Below, piece by piece: positions 42,414 through 52,310 of a DNA stretch of 64,000 bases (position 1 is the stretch's first letter; each line of letters begins with the position of its first letter). Both the position numbers and the translations under genes were made by a program. The stretch is taken from positions 11,337,980 through 11,401,979 of the forward strand of contig CM037877.1 in the NCBI GenBank assembly GCA_021292165.1, written 5' to 3'. This stretch comes from Shinisaurus crocodilurus. Lineage: Eukaryota; Chordata; Lepidosauria; Squamata; Shinisauridae. Under the pieces are notes generated by a model. That model was not told the origin of the DNA, searched no databases, and saw only the letters and a list, made by a program, of their open reading frames with translations.

Positions 42414-42530
42414 CAGTGTTCTCCAACCTTGGGTCCCCAGATGTTTTTGGCCTACAACTCCCAGCATGCCCCAGCCAGCGTGGGAGTTGTAGGCCAAAAA
42501 CATCTGGGGACCCAAGGTTGGAGAACACTG
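42414..42530. mobile_element. CAGTG hairpin MITE, copy E
   Basis: Starts CAGTGTTCTCCAACCTTGGG. The left arm reaches ccccagccagcg, and the right arm begins at tgggagttgtaggcc, so the apex is lost asymmetrically. Both flanks read ctctaagg, a perfect TSD identical in sequence to that of copy D 11.5 kb away. Confidence 0.93.
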
Positions 42531-42544
42531 CTCTAAGGACTATA

Positions 42545-42797
42545 CAGTAATACCTTGGATTGCAAGCATAATTCATTCCGGAACCGTGCTTGTAATCCAA
42601 AACACTTATATCAAAGCGAGTCTCTGGCGGGCGTGAGCGGGGCCAATTTCGGCCCACTATGCCCGCTCGAGGTGAGCGGTTACATCCCTACGTATTGCAA
42701 GACGTTGCTTGTTTATCAAGTCAAAATTTATTTTAAAAAATTGCTTGTCTTGCAAAACGCTCTCAGACCAAGTTACTTGCAATCCAGGGTATTACTG
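42545..42797. mobile_element. Tigger/mariner-like non-autonomous element
   Basis: Ends CAGTAATACCTTGGATTGCA and its complement TGCAATCCAGGGTATTACTG, flanked by TA on both sides (42543-42544, 42798-42799). TA duplications and CAGTAATACC ends fit pogo/Tigger-type mariners. The GC-rich interior 42621-42692 (gtgagcggggccaatttcgg, cccactatgcccgctcg) matches 18046-18116. It is non-coding. Confidence 0.85.
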
Positions 42798-42799
42798 TA

Positions 42800-43500
42800 T
42801 AACAGTGTTGCACTTCTCCAGAAATTAGACTTCTAGAGAGCCTAGTTGAAATTCTCACATTGATTTTTTTTTTTTAATGGAGGAAAATAATTAAGCCTTA
42901 ACTGTTTAATTAGGATTTTTTAATCGGTGCAGTCACTTTCCATTTATACCCATGCAGGGAAATTAATGTAGCCATTCAACAGTCAATAATCCATATCAAA
43001 GAAAAGTATCAGAGACCTTCATCTGACTAATAATATTATGCCGTTGCTCAAAACACTTGCACTGTTGCTACTTTCCACTGGTTGTATGTGTTGATATAAG
43101 GTCATTGGCCTTAATTTACACTGACTCTCCAAGAGATGATGGTTCTGATAACAACACTAACTGCAGGTGAACCCCCTATCGATTTTGAGAGTGGTTTGGG
43201 CAGTTTTTTCTCTATCCTAAGCATTTTTTGTTGCATCTGCGCATATAATTCATGATTCAGGGGCATCAAATACAGAACGAATGTAAGGAAACATATCAAC
43301 TTGCTGTGATTTTGTTGCTGGAGATGATGCTCTTAAACCGTACTGTGCAATTAATTTCTGGTCATTTGAATATTGACAAGGATAGCATTTGTTGCAAAAG
43401 GCACAAACAAGGAAGAAACTAAAATAGTGGCATTAAGGCACAAACTCCATGGAGTTCACTGCTTCTGCAGTCTACAGTTTTTTAAAAAGCAAAAATCATC
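42800..43500. other. repeat-poor AT-rich stretch, candidate conserved non-coding sequence
   Basis: No repeat recognised. Contains taattaagccttaactgttt, aattaggattttttaatcgg and related homeodomain-type TAAT words. Candidate only. Confidence 0.25.
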
Positions 43501-43678
43501 TCAAACAAACAGTGGCAGCATAAGCTCTTGTGCTGCCTGAGATGGGAGAAAAAGGTGCCCCCCCCTGACCCACTGCTGCCATGACACCACCACCCCAGCT
43601 GCCACCACTGCAACCCATGCCCACCTCCCTTCACTCTGGCTCACTCGGAGGAGAGAGTCAGAGAGCCGCCCAGTCTAA

Positions 43679-43719
43679 AATGCCTGGCTCTGAGGGGGTC
43701 TTCCTCAGAGCCAGGCATT
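43679..43719. repeat. perfect 17-bp hairpin
   Basis: AATGCCTGGCTCTGAGG and CCTCAGAGCCAGGCATT, with a 7-nt loop. Confidence 0.95.
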
Positions 43720-44416
43720 GACTGAAGTGCTGTCCAAGGAGATTGCTCCATCCCTCAGGTGATCTCCCAGGATGCCTCTCTCTCAAAGCAGCTGCCTATC
43801 CTCCGTTAGCTCTGGCTGCTCCAGAGAAGGGGGATCCCAGGTGATTGTCTGCAGCACAGGCGATATCCTGGGACACCTCTCCAGCCAGGCAATGCCTGCT
43901 CAGAAGGACCTCCTCAGAGCCAGGAATTTGAGTCTGGGCAGCTCTCTGAAGAGCCACGCTTTTGCAGCTGAGGTGACTCTCTAGAGAGCCCACCTGCCCT
44001 CTGACTCATTCTAAGCCAGAGGGCAGGCGTCTCCTCCAGAGCGGCCACCACACATCCCCTCTCTCTCTGAGAGCCCGCACAGAACAAAACAGGGGGCAGG
44101 TGGGTGCTCCAGAGAGCCCCAGCAACTACTCCGAGCAAGCAGGACTAACGGGAGGACTCTCCAGAGCACCCGCTTACTGCCACTGCTTCACTCCAGTGAC
44201 ACGGCAGCAGTGGGAGCTCCAGGTGGGGAGGGGGGAGCACGGAACTCACTGTCACTGCTGCTCTGCCACCTGAAGTGGGCGGATTCACCCCACTTCATGG
44301 GAGGCGGGCTGGCCTCGCGAACAGTCTGCCAGTCTGCCTGCTGGAAGGACTGGCAGAGAGGCTGCAAATCCCTCCCCCCCCTCTATTTTCCCATTGTCTT
44401 TCAGAGCAGAATCATC

Positions 44417-44804
44417 CTGGGGTGGTCTGGGACCCGACCCACCTCCAGCTTGGCGGATGCTGCTGCTGCTGCGCCCGTCAAGCTGAAAGCGAGCACACCC
44501 CGCGCCACTCGCCAGACCTGTGGGTTCCCGGCAGGCCGCTGTTTACGTAGAAAATGCCTTAAGACACATCAAAAGCGGCCGCAACTTGTGCAAGTTACGC
44601 AAATGGCGGCTGCTTTGGGCATATCATAAGGCATTTTCCATGTGAACAGCAGTCCGTTGGGAACGCGGAAGTTGCTTCCCCGGCTCGACTCGGGAGAACG
44701 CGATTCGGCGCTGGGAAAGAGGGAAGCAGGATGGAGTTTGGAGTGTCAAACCTGGCTAGACCACTGGATTTCCACCACCCCGAACAAAATCCTCTCATAT
44801 CCTT
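44417..44804 (+). mobile_element. palindromic hAT-like element, near full length
   Basis: Left part tggggtggtctgggacccga then cccacctccagcttggcgga, matching 41460-41510. The centre is ctgtttacgtagaaaatgcc/ggcattttccatgtgaacag with gcggccgcaacttgtgcaag. The right arm is gttgcttccccggctcgact then cgggagaacgcga, ending near tctcatatccttt. The termini are eroded. Inserted in the element at 43510-44922. Confidence 0.75.
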
Positions 44805-44924
44805 TGGTGGCAGCAGCTTCAGTAGCCACTGCCAGGGGTAGGGGATGGCAAAAGCAGAGCGGGGGCAGGGGCAACAGAAGACCACCTTGCCCTGGGTGCC
44901 AAAATACCTAGAGATGGCCCTGCC

Positions 44925-45695
44925 TCCACATGAAGGCTGTAACCTTTGAAATGGGTCTAAGAGGTCAAAGGGGGGAAAAAAGTACTGAGAATGTTATCCT
45001 TCAACTGCTACTGCCTCTATTCCGCTCCGAGGCTCTACTCTACTAACAGGATGCAGTAAAACGGTTTTATCTGATGACTTAATGCCATTACAACCTTTGG
45101 AAACGATGCTGAGATTTCTTTAGGATTATGCATATTGAACTTCTGGGAGGCCTGACAGCTGGGAGCCCCCCCCCACCCCCGTTCCCCTCCATCTTATTCT
45201 TACAGAGACAATTTAAGCAGGGTGTAAAAAATTACTTCAACTTCTCCTAGTTGAATCCTAATAGGCTTAGGAGAGGGGAAGAAACGCAGTTAATTTGATG
45301 TTAGCTCACCAGTTGAAAAGTGCGGGGGGCGGGGGGGGAGGAAAGAGAAAGAAAGAAAAGGGGGGGGTGAAGCAAGTGGAAAGAAAGCTGGGGAAACCGG
45401 GAAAGGAAATCATAATAGATCTAGGCAGCGAAATGAGTCAACTTTTTGCTCCTGTCCTTTAAATAAATAAATAAATAATACATTTTATTTCTTTTTAATT
45501 TACCATTCTCATTTGTTGATTTCAGGCCTGTCAGAAACATTGGCTGAGGTCTTCGATCTTGTGACAGTAATGAATTTTAATGGCAGACCACATGGCCTTT
45601 TGACACCAAGCCCCAAGAAGGGCCATACTTACTGAAAGGGTGCCGTATCAAGTAGCTGTCAGGGCAGGGCTGCAGCTGCTGTTGCTGGACAGGCA
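44925..45695. other. unassigned sequence
   Basis: No gene recognised. G-runs lie at 45324-45339 and 45360-45367, and an AAAT run at 45461-45479. Confidence 0.35.
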
Positions 45696-45699
45696 GATA

Positions 45700-45724
45700 C
45701 TCTCTCTCTCTCTCTCTCTCTCTC
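45700..45724 (+). repeat. (TC)n microsatellite
   Basis: About twelve TC units. Confidence 0.9.
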
Positions 45725-45764
45725 CCCACCCCCTCTACAGTATCTCTCATCCCTTGTTGATATG

Positions 45765-46278
45765 TAGGGTGGCCACCAAAACAGAGGAAATGCATCGCCC
45801 AAAAAGAGGACAGTGGCTTGCATAAAAATTGCATTTGCTAATGGCCTGTGGCTCACGCTGGCTCAGCTTGTCTGAGCGTGGAAAGCTAAGCAGGGTCAGG
45901 CCTGGTTATGACTTGGATGGGAGACCCCCCCTCCTCTAGTTTCCTGCATTGAGCAGGGGCTTGGACTCGATAGCCTGGTAGGCTCCTTCCAACTCGATGA
46001 TCTATGAAATCTATGTACATGTAGAGATGCAAATTTAGTAATGATGATTATATTTTAAATAGAAACACAGCACATCTTGCCATAGTGTGGAAAACTGTGA
46101 CCACGTGACCTGTGTGCCTGCCTGTTCGGTCTGCTGTCCAGCTGCTCACTTTTGATGGACCACAGTTCTTATAGTTCTTTATTTTTAAACTGGAGTTGGA
46201 CAGGGCAGCCCTTCGAATAGAGGATGACTTCAAACACAGAGGACTGTCCTCTGTAAAAGAGGACACAAGGCCACCCTA
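45765..46278. mobile_element. TAGGGTGGCC TIR element, split by a 5S SINE
   Basis: Left TAGGGTGGCCACCAAAACAG, right acacaaggccaccct ending CCCTA, with agaggactgtcctctgtaaa just inside the right end. A longer relative lies at 59254-60429. The 5S-headed SINE at 45842-46012 interrupts it. The flanks (ttgatatg, tcaaatta) do not form a clear TSD. It is non-coding. Confidence 0.65.
45842..46012 (+). mobile_element. 5S-rRNA-headed SINE with CR1-like tail, copy 2
   Basis: Head tggctcagcttgtctgagcg, then tggaaagctaagcagggtca, ggcctggttatgacttggat and gggagacc: 5S rRNA from roughly its A box to its C box (45870-45926). Tail cctctagtttcctgcattga, gcaggggcttggactcgata and ccttccaactcgatgatcta, closely matching CR1 at 24.65-24.73 kb. 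Same junction as the copy at 20438-20601. Confidence 0.85.
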
Positions 46279-46369
46279 TCAAATTAAATCGCTGACAATG
46301 CATGTGGGCAGCTCAACCGCACTGAGGAAGGAATCATAGTTATCACGGTAATTGGCGAGGCAAGATGAT

Positions 46370-47340
46370 TGGAAATGTGCGAAACACAGGGATGGGGACT
46401 TGGACTCGAGGACTCGACTCGTGAGTCGGACTGAGTCCCCCCTCTGACTCGACTCGGACTCGAGTCCCAATATTATCAATGGGACTCGAGATTCGACTTG
46501 GGACTCAAGACCAAGGACTCGTGTTCCAAAATCATGTTCCTCAAATGCAACATGGATAGGTTTTAGGAAGTACAGCAAGTTTATTTTTAAAAATCATTTT
46601 CCTAAAATGCAACCTTTCAGACATTTTGGGTTTTTCTGCCTGGTCTGTTCTTGCCAAAATCAGTTGCAGAGTTTTGAAATAAAAAGGCACACTGTGCCTA
46701 GAATTTATTTAAGCCACACATCTGAAGTAGCTTTATTTTGTTGGGGAAAAAACGCATTGATTTTAATAGGGACTCGTGGAGTCAGCTTTGGGAGTGACTC
46801 GTGACTCGTGAGTCACCATTTTGGACCAAGGACTCGGACTCGAGACTCGGGTCCAAAGACTCGTGACTCGACTCGTGACTCGAGACCAAGGACTCTTCAA
46901 CATCCCTGGCGAAACAGCAAAACTCGAGCTCTCCGAAGTTCTCTGAATTCCATATCGAAGTTCATTCCCACTTGAGACCATATCAGATGGCTAGCTTTTT
47001 CCCCTTTCTTTTCACATGAAAATCCATGCATATTTCTCCAAATGTATGCTTCAATTGTGCACCTCTTTGAAATGTACGCATTCTTCTGCCATTGATTCAA
47101 GCGTATTTGCGTGCATTTTTCAAAGGTACACATTTTTTCATGTACATTTTTCAAATGTATACATTCCTTTGTATGTATTTTTTGGGGGGGGTGGATCCCT
47201 GAATCTCATTGCAAGCTGGGAAAAGTATGGACTCTCACTCTCAGATTGTGTCCGAGTCTGTGTTCAGTCGGGAAGGTGCAAACTGAGTAAATCCTGATCA
47301 AAAATGAACTGAAACAAATTTCTCATACATGACCAAGATA
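46370..47340 (+). repeat. interspersed repeat family X, copy 2 (interrupted)
   Basis: ggaaatgtgcgaaaca is followed, after the GACTC-hAT insertion, by gcgaaacagcaaaactcgag, matching 27281-27310. It then runs through gcgtatttgcgtgcattttt and tttttcaaatgtatacattc to gatcaaaaatgaactgaaac. It provides the older host sequence that dates the GACTC-hAT as younger. Confidence 0.65.
46387..46908 (-). mobile_element. GACTC-rich non-autonomous hAT-like element, copy 2
   Basis: Reverse orientation to copy 1 at 586. Ends CAGGGATG and CATCCCTG. Both flanks read gcgaaaca (46379-46386 and 46909-46916), a perfect 8-bp TSD. GACTC/CGAGTC clusters lie at about 46396-46530 and 46770-46893. The AT-rich interior matches copy 1 except for the tandem AGGCAGAGG segment, which is absent, giving 522 instead of 676 bp. 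It is non-coding, and the intact TSD suggests fairly recent insertion. Confidence 0.93.
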
Positions 47341-47344
47341 TTCA

Positions 47345-47687
47345 TATCACAGTTTACGTGGCATTATTCCTCCACCACTGGCACTTGAAAAGGACTCTGA
47401 GGGTCCAGCCAGTGTTCACACTTCAAACTGAGAATTCTGTCATTGACATACATTGCCATGTTGTCCAGGAGCGGAGGTGTTTGTTGTACTGGCTGAGGTT
47501 ATGAATTGTAGTATCTCTTGGGAAAACTGTATTTCTCAGGTCTATGGGTACCTTTAGCAGCCTGCCTAGGCATTGGAGGGGGGGGCACTGGTGAGAGATC
47601 TCTCACCTTCCTTTCCTCCATCCTACTTGTCACCATTGCCAGAGCAGCAATAGTGGGAAGTTAGATAGGTGGTGTTGGTGTTAGGGG
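47345..47687. other. unassigned sequence
   Basis: No gene or repeat end recognised. A hairpin gtgagagatctctcac lies near 47591-47606. Confidence 0.35.
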
Positions 47688-48376
47688 TGTTGCATCTCTG
47701 TTTTTATGGTAGGTAAGTCTATGGGTTGGAGGATCTTTGGTGGGGAGGAAGGACAAGGAGTTTACTTAGTCTCCAGTTTGAATTAGAATCTGAGCTGGAG
47801 GACAATTCAGGAGACAGAATACTCACTTCATACTTAATGCAAACATCACACACAGGGAGACACACACAGACACACACACACACTGTATTTCTGAGCCAAG
47901 AACTCTGACTCTTGGTGACTTCTCTAAATAAAACAGTGCAAGGGGACTAACACAGGTTTACCACTGCAAATTAAAAGGCTTGAGAAAATAAGAAGGGGGT
48001 TGGGTTTTTGTTGCTGTTGTTTCTTGACCTTGCCACCTGAACTTTATTAAATAGGTAGTTATAGATAGTTATTTATAGATACTATAAATAGGTCTTACTA
48101 TATAAGTTGGGGTAAGACACACATCCCCTCACTGCTTCTCTCTTGTTCTGGACTTCTACTTCAAGTCAGTCACTTCACTTCATCTCAGCCTTACCACTGG
48201 GGTCTTGGACTTGAATCTGCAATCATGTAGTGAGGATCATCTCTTCTGCGTAAGAGATGCATTGCTTGCCTTAATCCCATGTAATTGGGTCTTACAAATA
48301 AACTCTTTAATCTTTATTAACTGCTGTTATCTCCTCCTTCCGTCTGCGTGACTGGGACTGAGGGTCACTGGTTAGG
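47688..48376 (+). mobile_element. retrovirus-like LTR, probably solo or truncated
   Basis: Begins TGTTGCATCTCTG. It has TATATAAG (48099) and AATAAA (48297), followed by a T/C-rich segment (ttatctcctccttccgtctg) and gggactgagggtca. The spacing of TATA box and polyadenylation signal (about 200 bp) fits the U3-R-U5 layout. The first part matches, in the opposite orientation, 52065-52310. I see no gag, pol or env sequence; L2 sequence starts directly downstream. The 3' boundary and a target duplication could not be fixed. Confidence 0.5.
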
Positions 48377-48410
48377 TAAGCTTTTGAACCCGGGTTAGTC
48401 CAGCTCTCAC

Positions 48411-48788
48411 ATGACTATGGTATCCTTCTGGATAGGCTATCTGAGCTGGGAGCTGGAAGTACTGCACTGCAGTGGTTCCGCTCCTGCTTGGATGGCAGAT
48501 TCCAGAAGGTGGTGCTTGGGGCATATTGCTCTGTGCCTTGGCAGTTATGTCATGGGGTGTCACAGGACTCTATTCTATCCCCCACACTACGTGAAACAGC
48601 TGGGGGAGGTTATCCAGAGATATGGACTTAGGTGTCACCAATATGCAGATGACATCCAGCTCTATTTTTCCTTTTCATCAAACCTGGGTGAGGCAGTGGG
48701 CATTCTGAATCAGTGCCTGGGTGTGATAATGGACTGGATGAGGGCCAATAAACTGAGTCTCAGTCCAGACAGACAGAGCTACGATTAG
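48411..48788 (+). pseudogene. L2 reverse transcriptase fragment with YADD
   Basis: The frame contains HQYADDIQLYFSFSSNLGEA (the YADD catalytic pair at 48642-48653) and then VIMDWMRANKLSLSPD, the RT signature typical of the L2/CR1 group. The upstream RT part (SCLDGRFQKVVLGAYCSVPW) is in another frame, so at least one frameshift is present. Stop codons follow downstream. Confidence 0.85.
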
Positions 48789-49202
48789 TGGATGGATTCT
48801 CTGCCCAGCTAAGTGATGTTCAACCTGTTCTGGAGGAGAGTTGCACTCCACTAAGGATCAGGTTCATAGTTTAGGGATGCTCTTGGATCCAGCATTGTTG
48901 CTAGAGGTACAGGTGTGCTTGGTGACATGATGAACCTTTTATCAGCATAGGCTGATATACCAACTATGTCCTTATCTGGTCAGAAATAGCCTAGCTACAA
49001 TTATCCATGCTCTAATAACCTCTCACCTGGATTAATCCAATGTGTTACATGTGGACTGCCTTTGAAAATGGTCTGGAAACTTCAGCCGGTCCAAAATAGG
49101 TCAGCAAGAATGTTAATGGGGACTGAGCAATGTGATGATAATATTATGCCAGAACTTTTCCATCTGCATGGGATGCCAGTCCATGTCTGAGCCCTATTCA
49201 AA

Positions 49203-49484
49203 GTGCTGGTAGTAATATTCAAAGTTGTAAATGGCTTGGGGTCAGCTTACATGAAGGATAGTCTCCTCCCATATACACCTTCCCAGGCTCTAAGATCATT
49301 TTCAGAGGTCCTTCTCTGGGAGCCCCCACCAAAGGAAGTGAGGTGGGTGGCTATTAAGAGGAGGGCCTTTTCCCTTGCGGCAACCTGGCTGTGGAATGAA
49401 CTTCCCAGGGAGGCTCGCCTGGCACATACATTGTGCTCTTTTTGGAAACAGGTGAAGAACTTTTTATTTACCCATGAATTTTAG
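49203..49484 (+). pseudogene. L2 ORF2 C-terminal fragment
   Basis: Reads LLPYTPSQALRSFSEVLLWE, RAFSLAATWLWNELPREARL and WKQVKNFLFTHEF before a stop. This is the same C-terminal block seen at 8.0, 33.7 and 57.2 kb. Confidence 0.85.
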
Positions 49485-49978
49485 TTTTTCAGTTTCTGTT
49501 TTAAATCTGGTACTGGTTATTTTTTTAAAATCTGTTTTAAATCTGGTACTGGTTGTTTTTTCACAGCTGCTAGGTTCTATTTGGTTATTATTTATATTTT
49601 ATACTATAGTTTTGATCTTTCAAACTTTTATATTGTATTTTATAATCCTGTATTTTATGGTTTTAATTGTTGTGAACTGCCCAGAGAGCTTTGGCTATTA
49701 GGTGGTATAGACATGTGATAGATGGATGGATAGATGATAGAGATAGATAGATAAACAGATAGAGCAGAACAATAAACGGCACAGGAATGGATAAAACAGC
49801 CATAAAAATCTAGAACTAGGTCTCTAAAAGATTCAGGACATCCTTTTACTGGTTCCATTTCCTTTTGGACTAGGAAGCGGCCAGAGTTATAGGGAGCCAT
49901 TTGTAATCAGCTGCTTATTTACAGATGTGTAGGTTGAGCAAAGGGGAACCCTGTGCACACAGAGACACCATGTACACA

Positions 49979-50180
49979 TAAGACCATAAGAAGAGCCCTG
50001 CTGGATCAGACCAAGGGTCCATCTAGTCCAACATTCTATTCACACAGTGGCCATCCAGCTGCCCATGGGAAACCCACAAGTAGAACATGAGTGCAATAGC
50101 ATCCTTTTACTCATGTTCCCCAGCAACTGGTATACATAGGCATACTGCCTCTGATAGCATATAGCCATTGTGCATAATGG
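49979..50180 (-). mobile_element. CR1 LINE 3' end
   Basis: Minus strand: gaggcagtatgcctatgtat, cagttgctggggaacatgag, cactgtgtgaatagaatgtt and ttggtctgatccagcagggc, ending in cttcttatggtctt. Confidence 0.87.
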
Positions 50181-50217
50181 CCATTGATAGCTGTAGAGAG
50201 TATAGCACAATGTAAAC

Positions 50218-50302
50218 CAGAGGTACGGTAACCCTTGAGTTCCCATAAGTCCCAGTCAGTATGGCCAATGGTCAGGAATTATGGGAGCTGACGACCCCTG
50301 CC
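50218..50302. mobile_element. degraded hAT-like repeat
   Basis: gttcccataagtcccagtca, gtatggccaatggtcaggaa and ttatgggagctgacgacccc: both arms of the gactacaactccca family, heavily eroded. Confidence 0.5.
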
Positions 50303-50805
50303 CTAAGCACTTTATAACATCTTTTAAGATTCCAAAGCAACATCAGTCCAACACCTCCAATATCCTAGGAAGTCCTTTGGTCAGCCAGGCAGAAACCATT
50401 TAGCAATCTTTCCAGCCAGATACCAGCCTCTATTCATTTGTTTTCCTTTTCTCACCAGCCAGATTCAAAAATGGAAAAAAATGTCTAACCTTCCAGACAA
50501 GACAACCTTCCAGAAAAGCCTTGATAGCTTTTTAACGAACAAGGTGGCATATGAATGTTAATAATAAATAACGTCACTTGAAGAAGCCAGTGGCCAGGAA
50601 GGCCATATTGTAAATGTAATGTACGCACATCTTATTCTTCTTCAGGTTCAGGCTATACAGAAGCCAAGAGGGTGTCCTTTTGTACTAAGAAGGAGCAGAA
50701 TAATAATACTGATAACAACCACTGAAAGAACCACAAAGATAGCCTGTAGTTTAACTTGTCAAGTCAATGAGTTCTTCATCATCAGCTTCAACTACTGTCA
50801 TTAAA
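50303..50805. other. unassigned sequence
   Basis: No gene or repeat recognised. Confidence 0.3.
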
Positions 50806-50809
50806 TCTT

Positions 50810-51310
50810 GACCGGGGCACTCCTAATTTGTCTTTTTGACAAGACTGTTAGGTGCAATAAACGTGTCTTGCCCTTAATTATTCCGTATCATACAGCAGTG
50901 CCACAGATAATGTGACTTCAGCCTCAGTTAGTTTGCTGATGGGAGAAAAGATGCTGTCTTTGGGTTCTCTGTGCGCGCGCACGCTGGTGTGTGAAATGGC
51001 ATTATGGATTTTTCACCCTTTTTCTTGTCTCAAGAAGGAGCAGCAACTAAAAGAAAATAGTCCTGGAGGATAATGGCTGCATTTCAATCTTGATAGAATA
51101 AAAGCCATCTGCAAATCTTCTGATATCGGGAAGGATAAAATCGTCATCCACATCCTCATCGTCCACACTTTTAAAGCATCAGCAAATGGAATGGACCCAG
51201 ATATTCTTGCCAATTTTACATGAACTGTAAAATTAATATAAAAATGGACGTAAACATTGATGTAAACATGAAACATTTTACACGAATGGCACTTCAGACA
51301 CATTTATCCA
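50810..51310. other. repeat-poor AT-rich stretch, candidate conserved non-coding sequence
   Basis: About 500 bp without any repeat I can name. It includes a short cgcgcgcacgc tract (50973-50983) and several taaaattaat-like words. A 96-codon minus-strand open frame (51013-51303) has no known motif. Candidate only. Confidence 0.3.
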
Positions 51311-51570
51311 AATCATGCCATGTGGATATCCATCTCTTACAGAGATAACATGGCCCCTATCCAGCTATATGTGCAGTTGTAGCCCAGGATAGAAAATAAG
51401 CTGTTGGTGCCAGTGAAGAGGGAAGGGGGGGGGGGACGAAATCCTACTGATGATAAATACCCTGGACTTTAAGGGTGCCACAGGGCTCTTTATCATTTTC
51501 CCTAAGGAGGTCAGATTAAGGTTGCAATTCTGTGCATACTTACCTGGGGGTAAGCCCCATTGAAGTCAAA

Positions 51571-51571
51571 A

Positions 51572-51626
<55 letters not shown>
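51571..51626 (+). repeat. (ATT)n microsatellite
   Basis: About 18 ATT units, followed by cagcagcagcagcagcag. It sits in the middle of a CAATCCTAT-type short element (gttgcaattctgtgcatact at 51514). Confidence 0.95.
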
Positions 51627-52060
51627 GCACCAGCAGCAGCAGCAGCAGCTATATAGCACCTTATCTACTAAAAAGCCATCAAGGCAGTGTACAACATGAT
51701 AAATTCTGAGTGCAAGTTCATGCTGTAAAGTGGATAAACCCCGTAAGTCCAACCTCCTCTTTCTCCTCACAAGCAACAGATACAGTCAGCAATTTTCAGA
51801 TCAGTGCGCCGTCCATGCACACATGCAATGCTGGTAACTGGACTGGGGCGGGGAGGGGAATTGATCTGGCTGCTCTCATTTGCGCCTGAGTTTCTTCTTC
51901 CAGCATATGTCTGCTGCGTGAATCAGGTCATCAGACCGGGATAAAGAGGTTGCTTCTCAGCCTCAAGAGTTGATTAGATGTTGGATGGGGATGATGGAAC
52001 TTGTGGTCCCACACATCTGGAGGCTATCAAGTTGGGGAAAGCTGTGCTGGCCAATGCACA
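51627..52060. other. unassigned sequence with a degraded hAT-like patch
   Basis: About 51975-52045 (tgttggatggggatgatgga, acttgtggtcccacacatct, ggaggctatcaagttgggga) looks like the antisense gactacaactccca family. Otherwise nothing recognised. Confidence 0.4.
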
Positions 52061-52064
52061 AAGG

Positions 52065-52310
52065 GTTAAATGTACCTCCTTTAAATCTACTCTTCCTCAA
52101 CCCCCCAAAAACCACTTCCTCCCAGTACCTACGAGTAAGTGTAGCCTAGTAGCTGGAGTCAGAGAATCATCTGCTTCACACAGCACACACCTTCTTCACT
52201 CCCCCTTCACTCTCCCAGCCAATCAGTTCACATATGCAAATCCACCATTCTTCCTGCCCATCATTTCTCACTCTCCATAGACTAACCTACCATAAAAACA
52301 GAGATGCAAC
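52065..52310 (-). mobile_element. LTR-like fragment (U3), inverted relative to 47688
   Basis: The minus strand begins tgttgcatctctgtttttat then ggtaggttagtctatggaga, matching the start of the LTR at 47688-47730. It contains a CCAAT-type box (ccaatcag on the plus strand at 52219) and ATGCAAAT (52234-52241), an exact octamer motif. No TATA box or polyadenylation segment was recognised, so only the U3-like part may be present. Confidence 0.45.

Larger units (their letters stand above)
43510..44922 (+). mobile_element. large non-autonomous hAT-like element, split by a palindromic element
   Basis: Left end CAGTGGCAGCATAAGCTC with tgctgcctgagatgggag then ggtgcccccc. The right end ccctgggtgccaaaatacct then agagatggccctg is the complement of CAGGGCCATCTCTAGG. 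The interior is GC-rich with a perfect 17-bp hairpin (43679-43719) and is interrupted by the element at 44417-44804. The putative flanks (caaacaaa and cctccaca) do not match, so the limits are tentative. Confidence 0.5.
48385..49740 (+). mobile_element. L2-type LINE, 5'-truncated, frameshifted
   Basis: Part of the reverse transcriptase, the linker, the C-terminus and the 3' UTR, in several frames. The 3' UTR contains tgtgaactgcccagagagct and ends in a (GATA)-type tract (49725-49760). It is the longest LINE fragment in the window. Confidence 0.85.

Noticed and set aside
13846..42530. CRISPR-like repeats
   Set aside because: The recurring palindromes are dispersed over 29 kb with TSDs, not arrayed with regular spacers, and the genome is eukaryotic.
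43502..44930. TSD for the large element at 43510-44922
   Set aside because: caaacaaa and cctccaca do not match; limits were set from end similarity only.
45870..45926. 5S rRNA gene
   Set aside because: Only the internal half of 5S is preserved and the same junction to a CR1 tail occurs twice, so it is a SINE.
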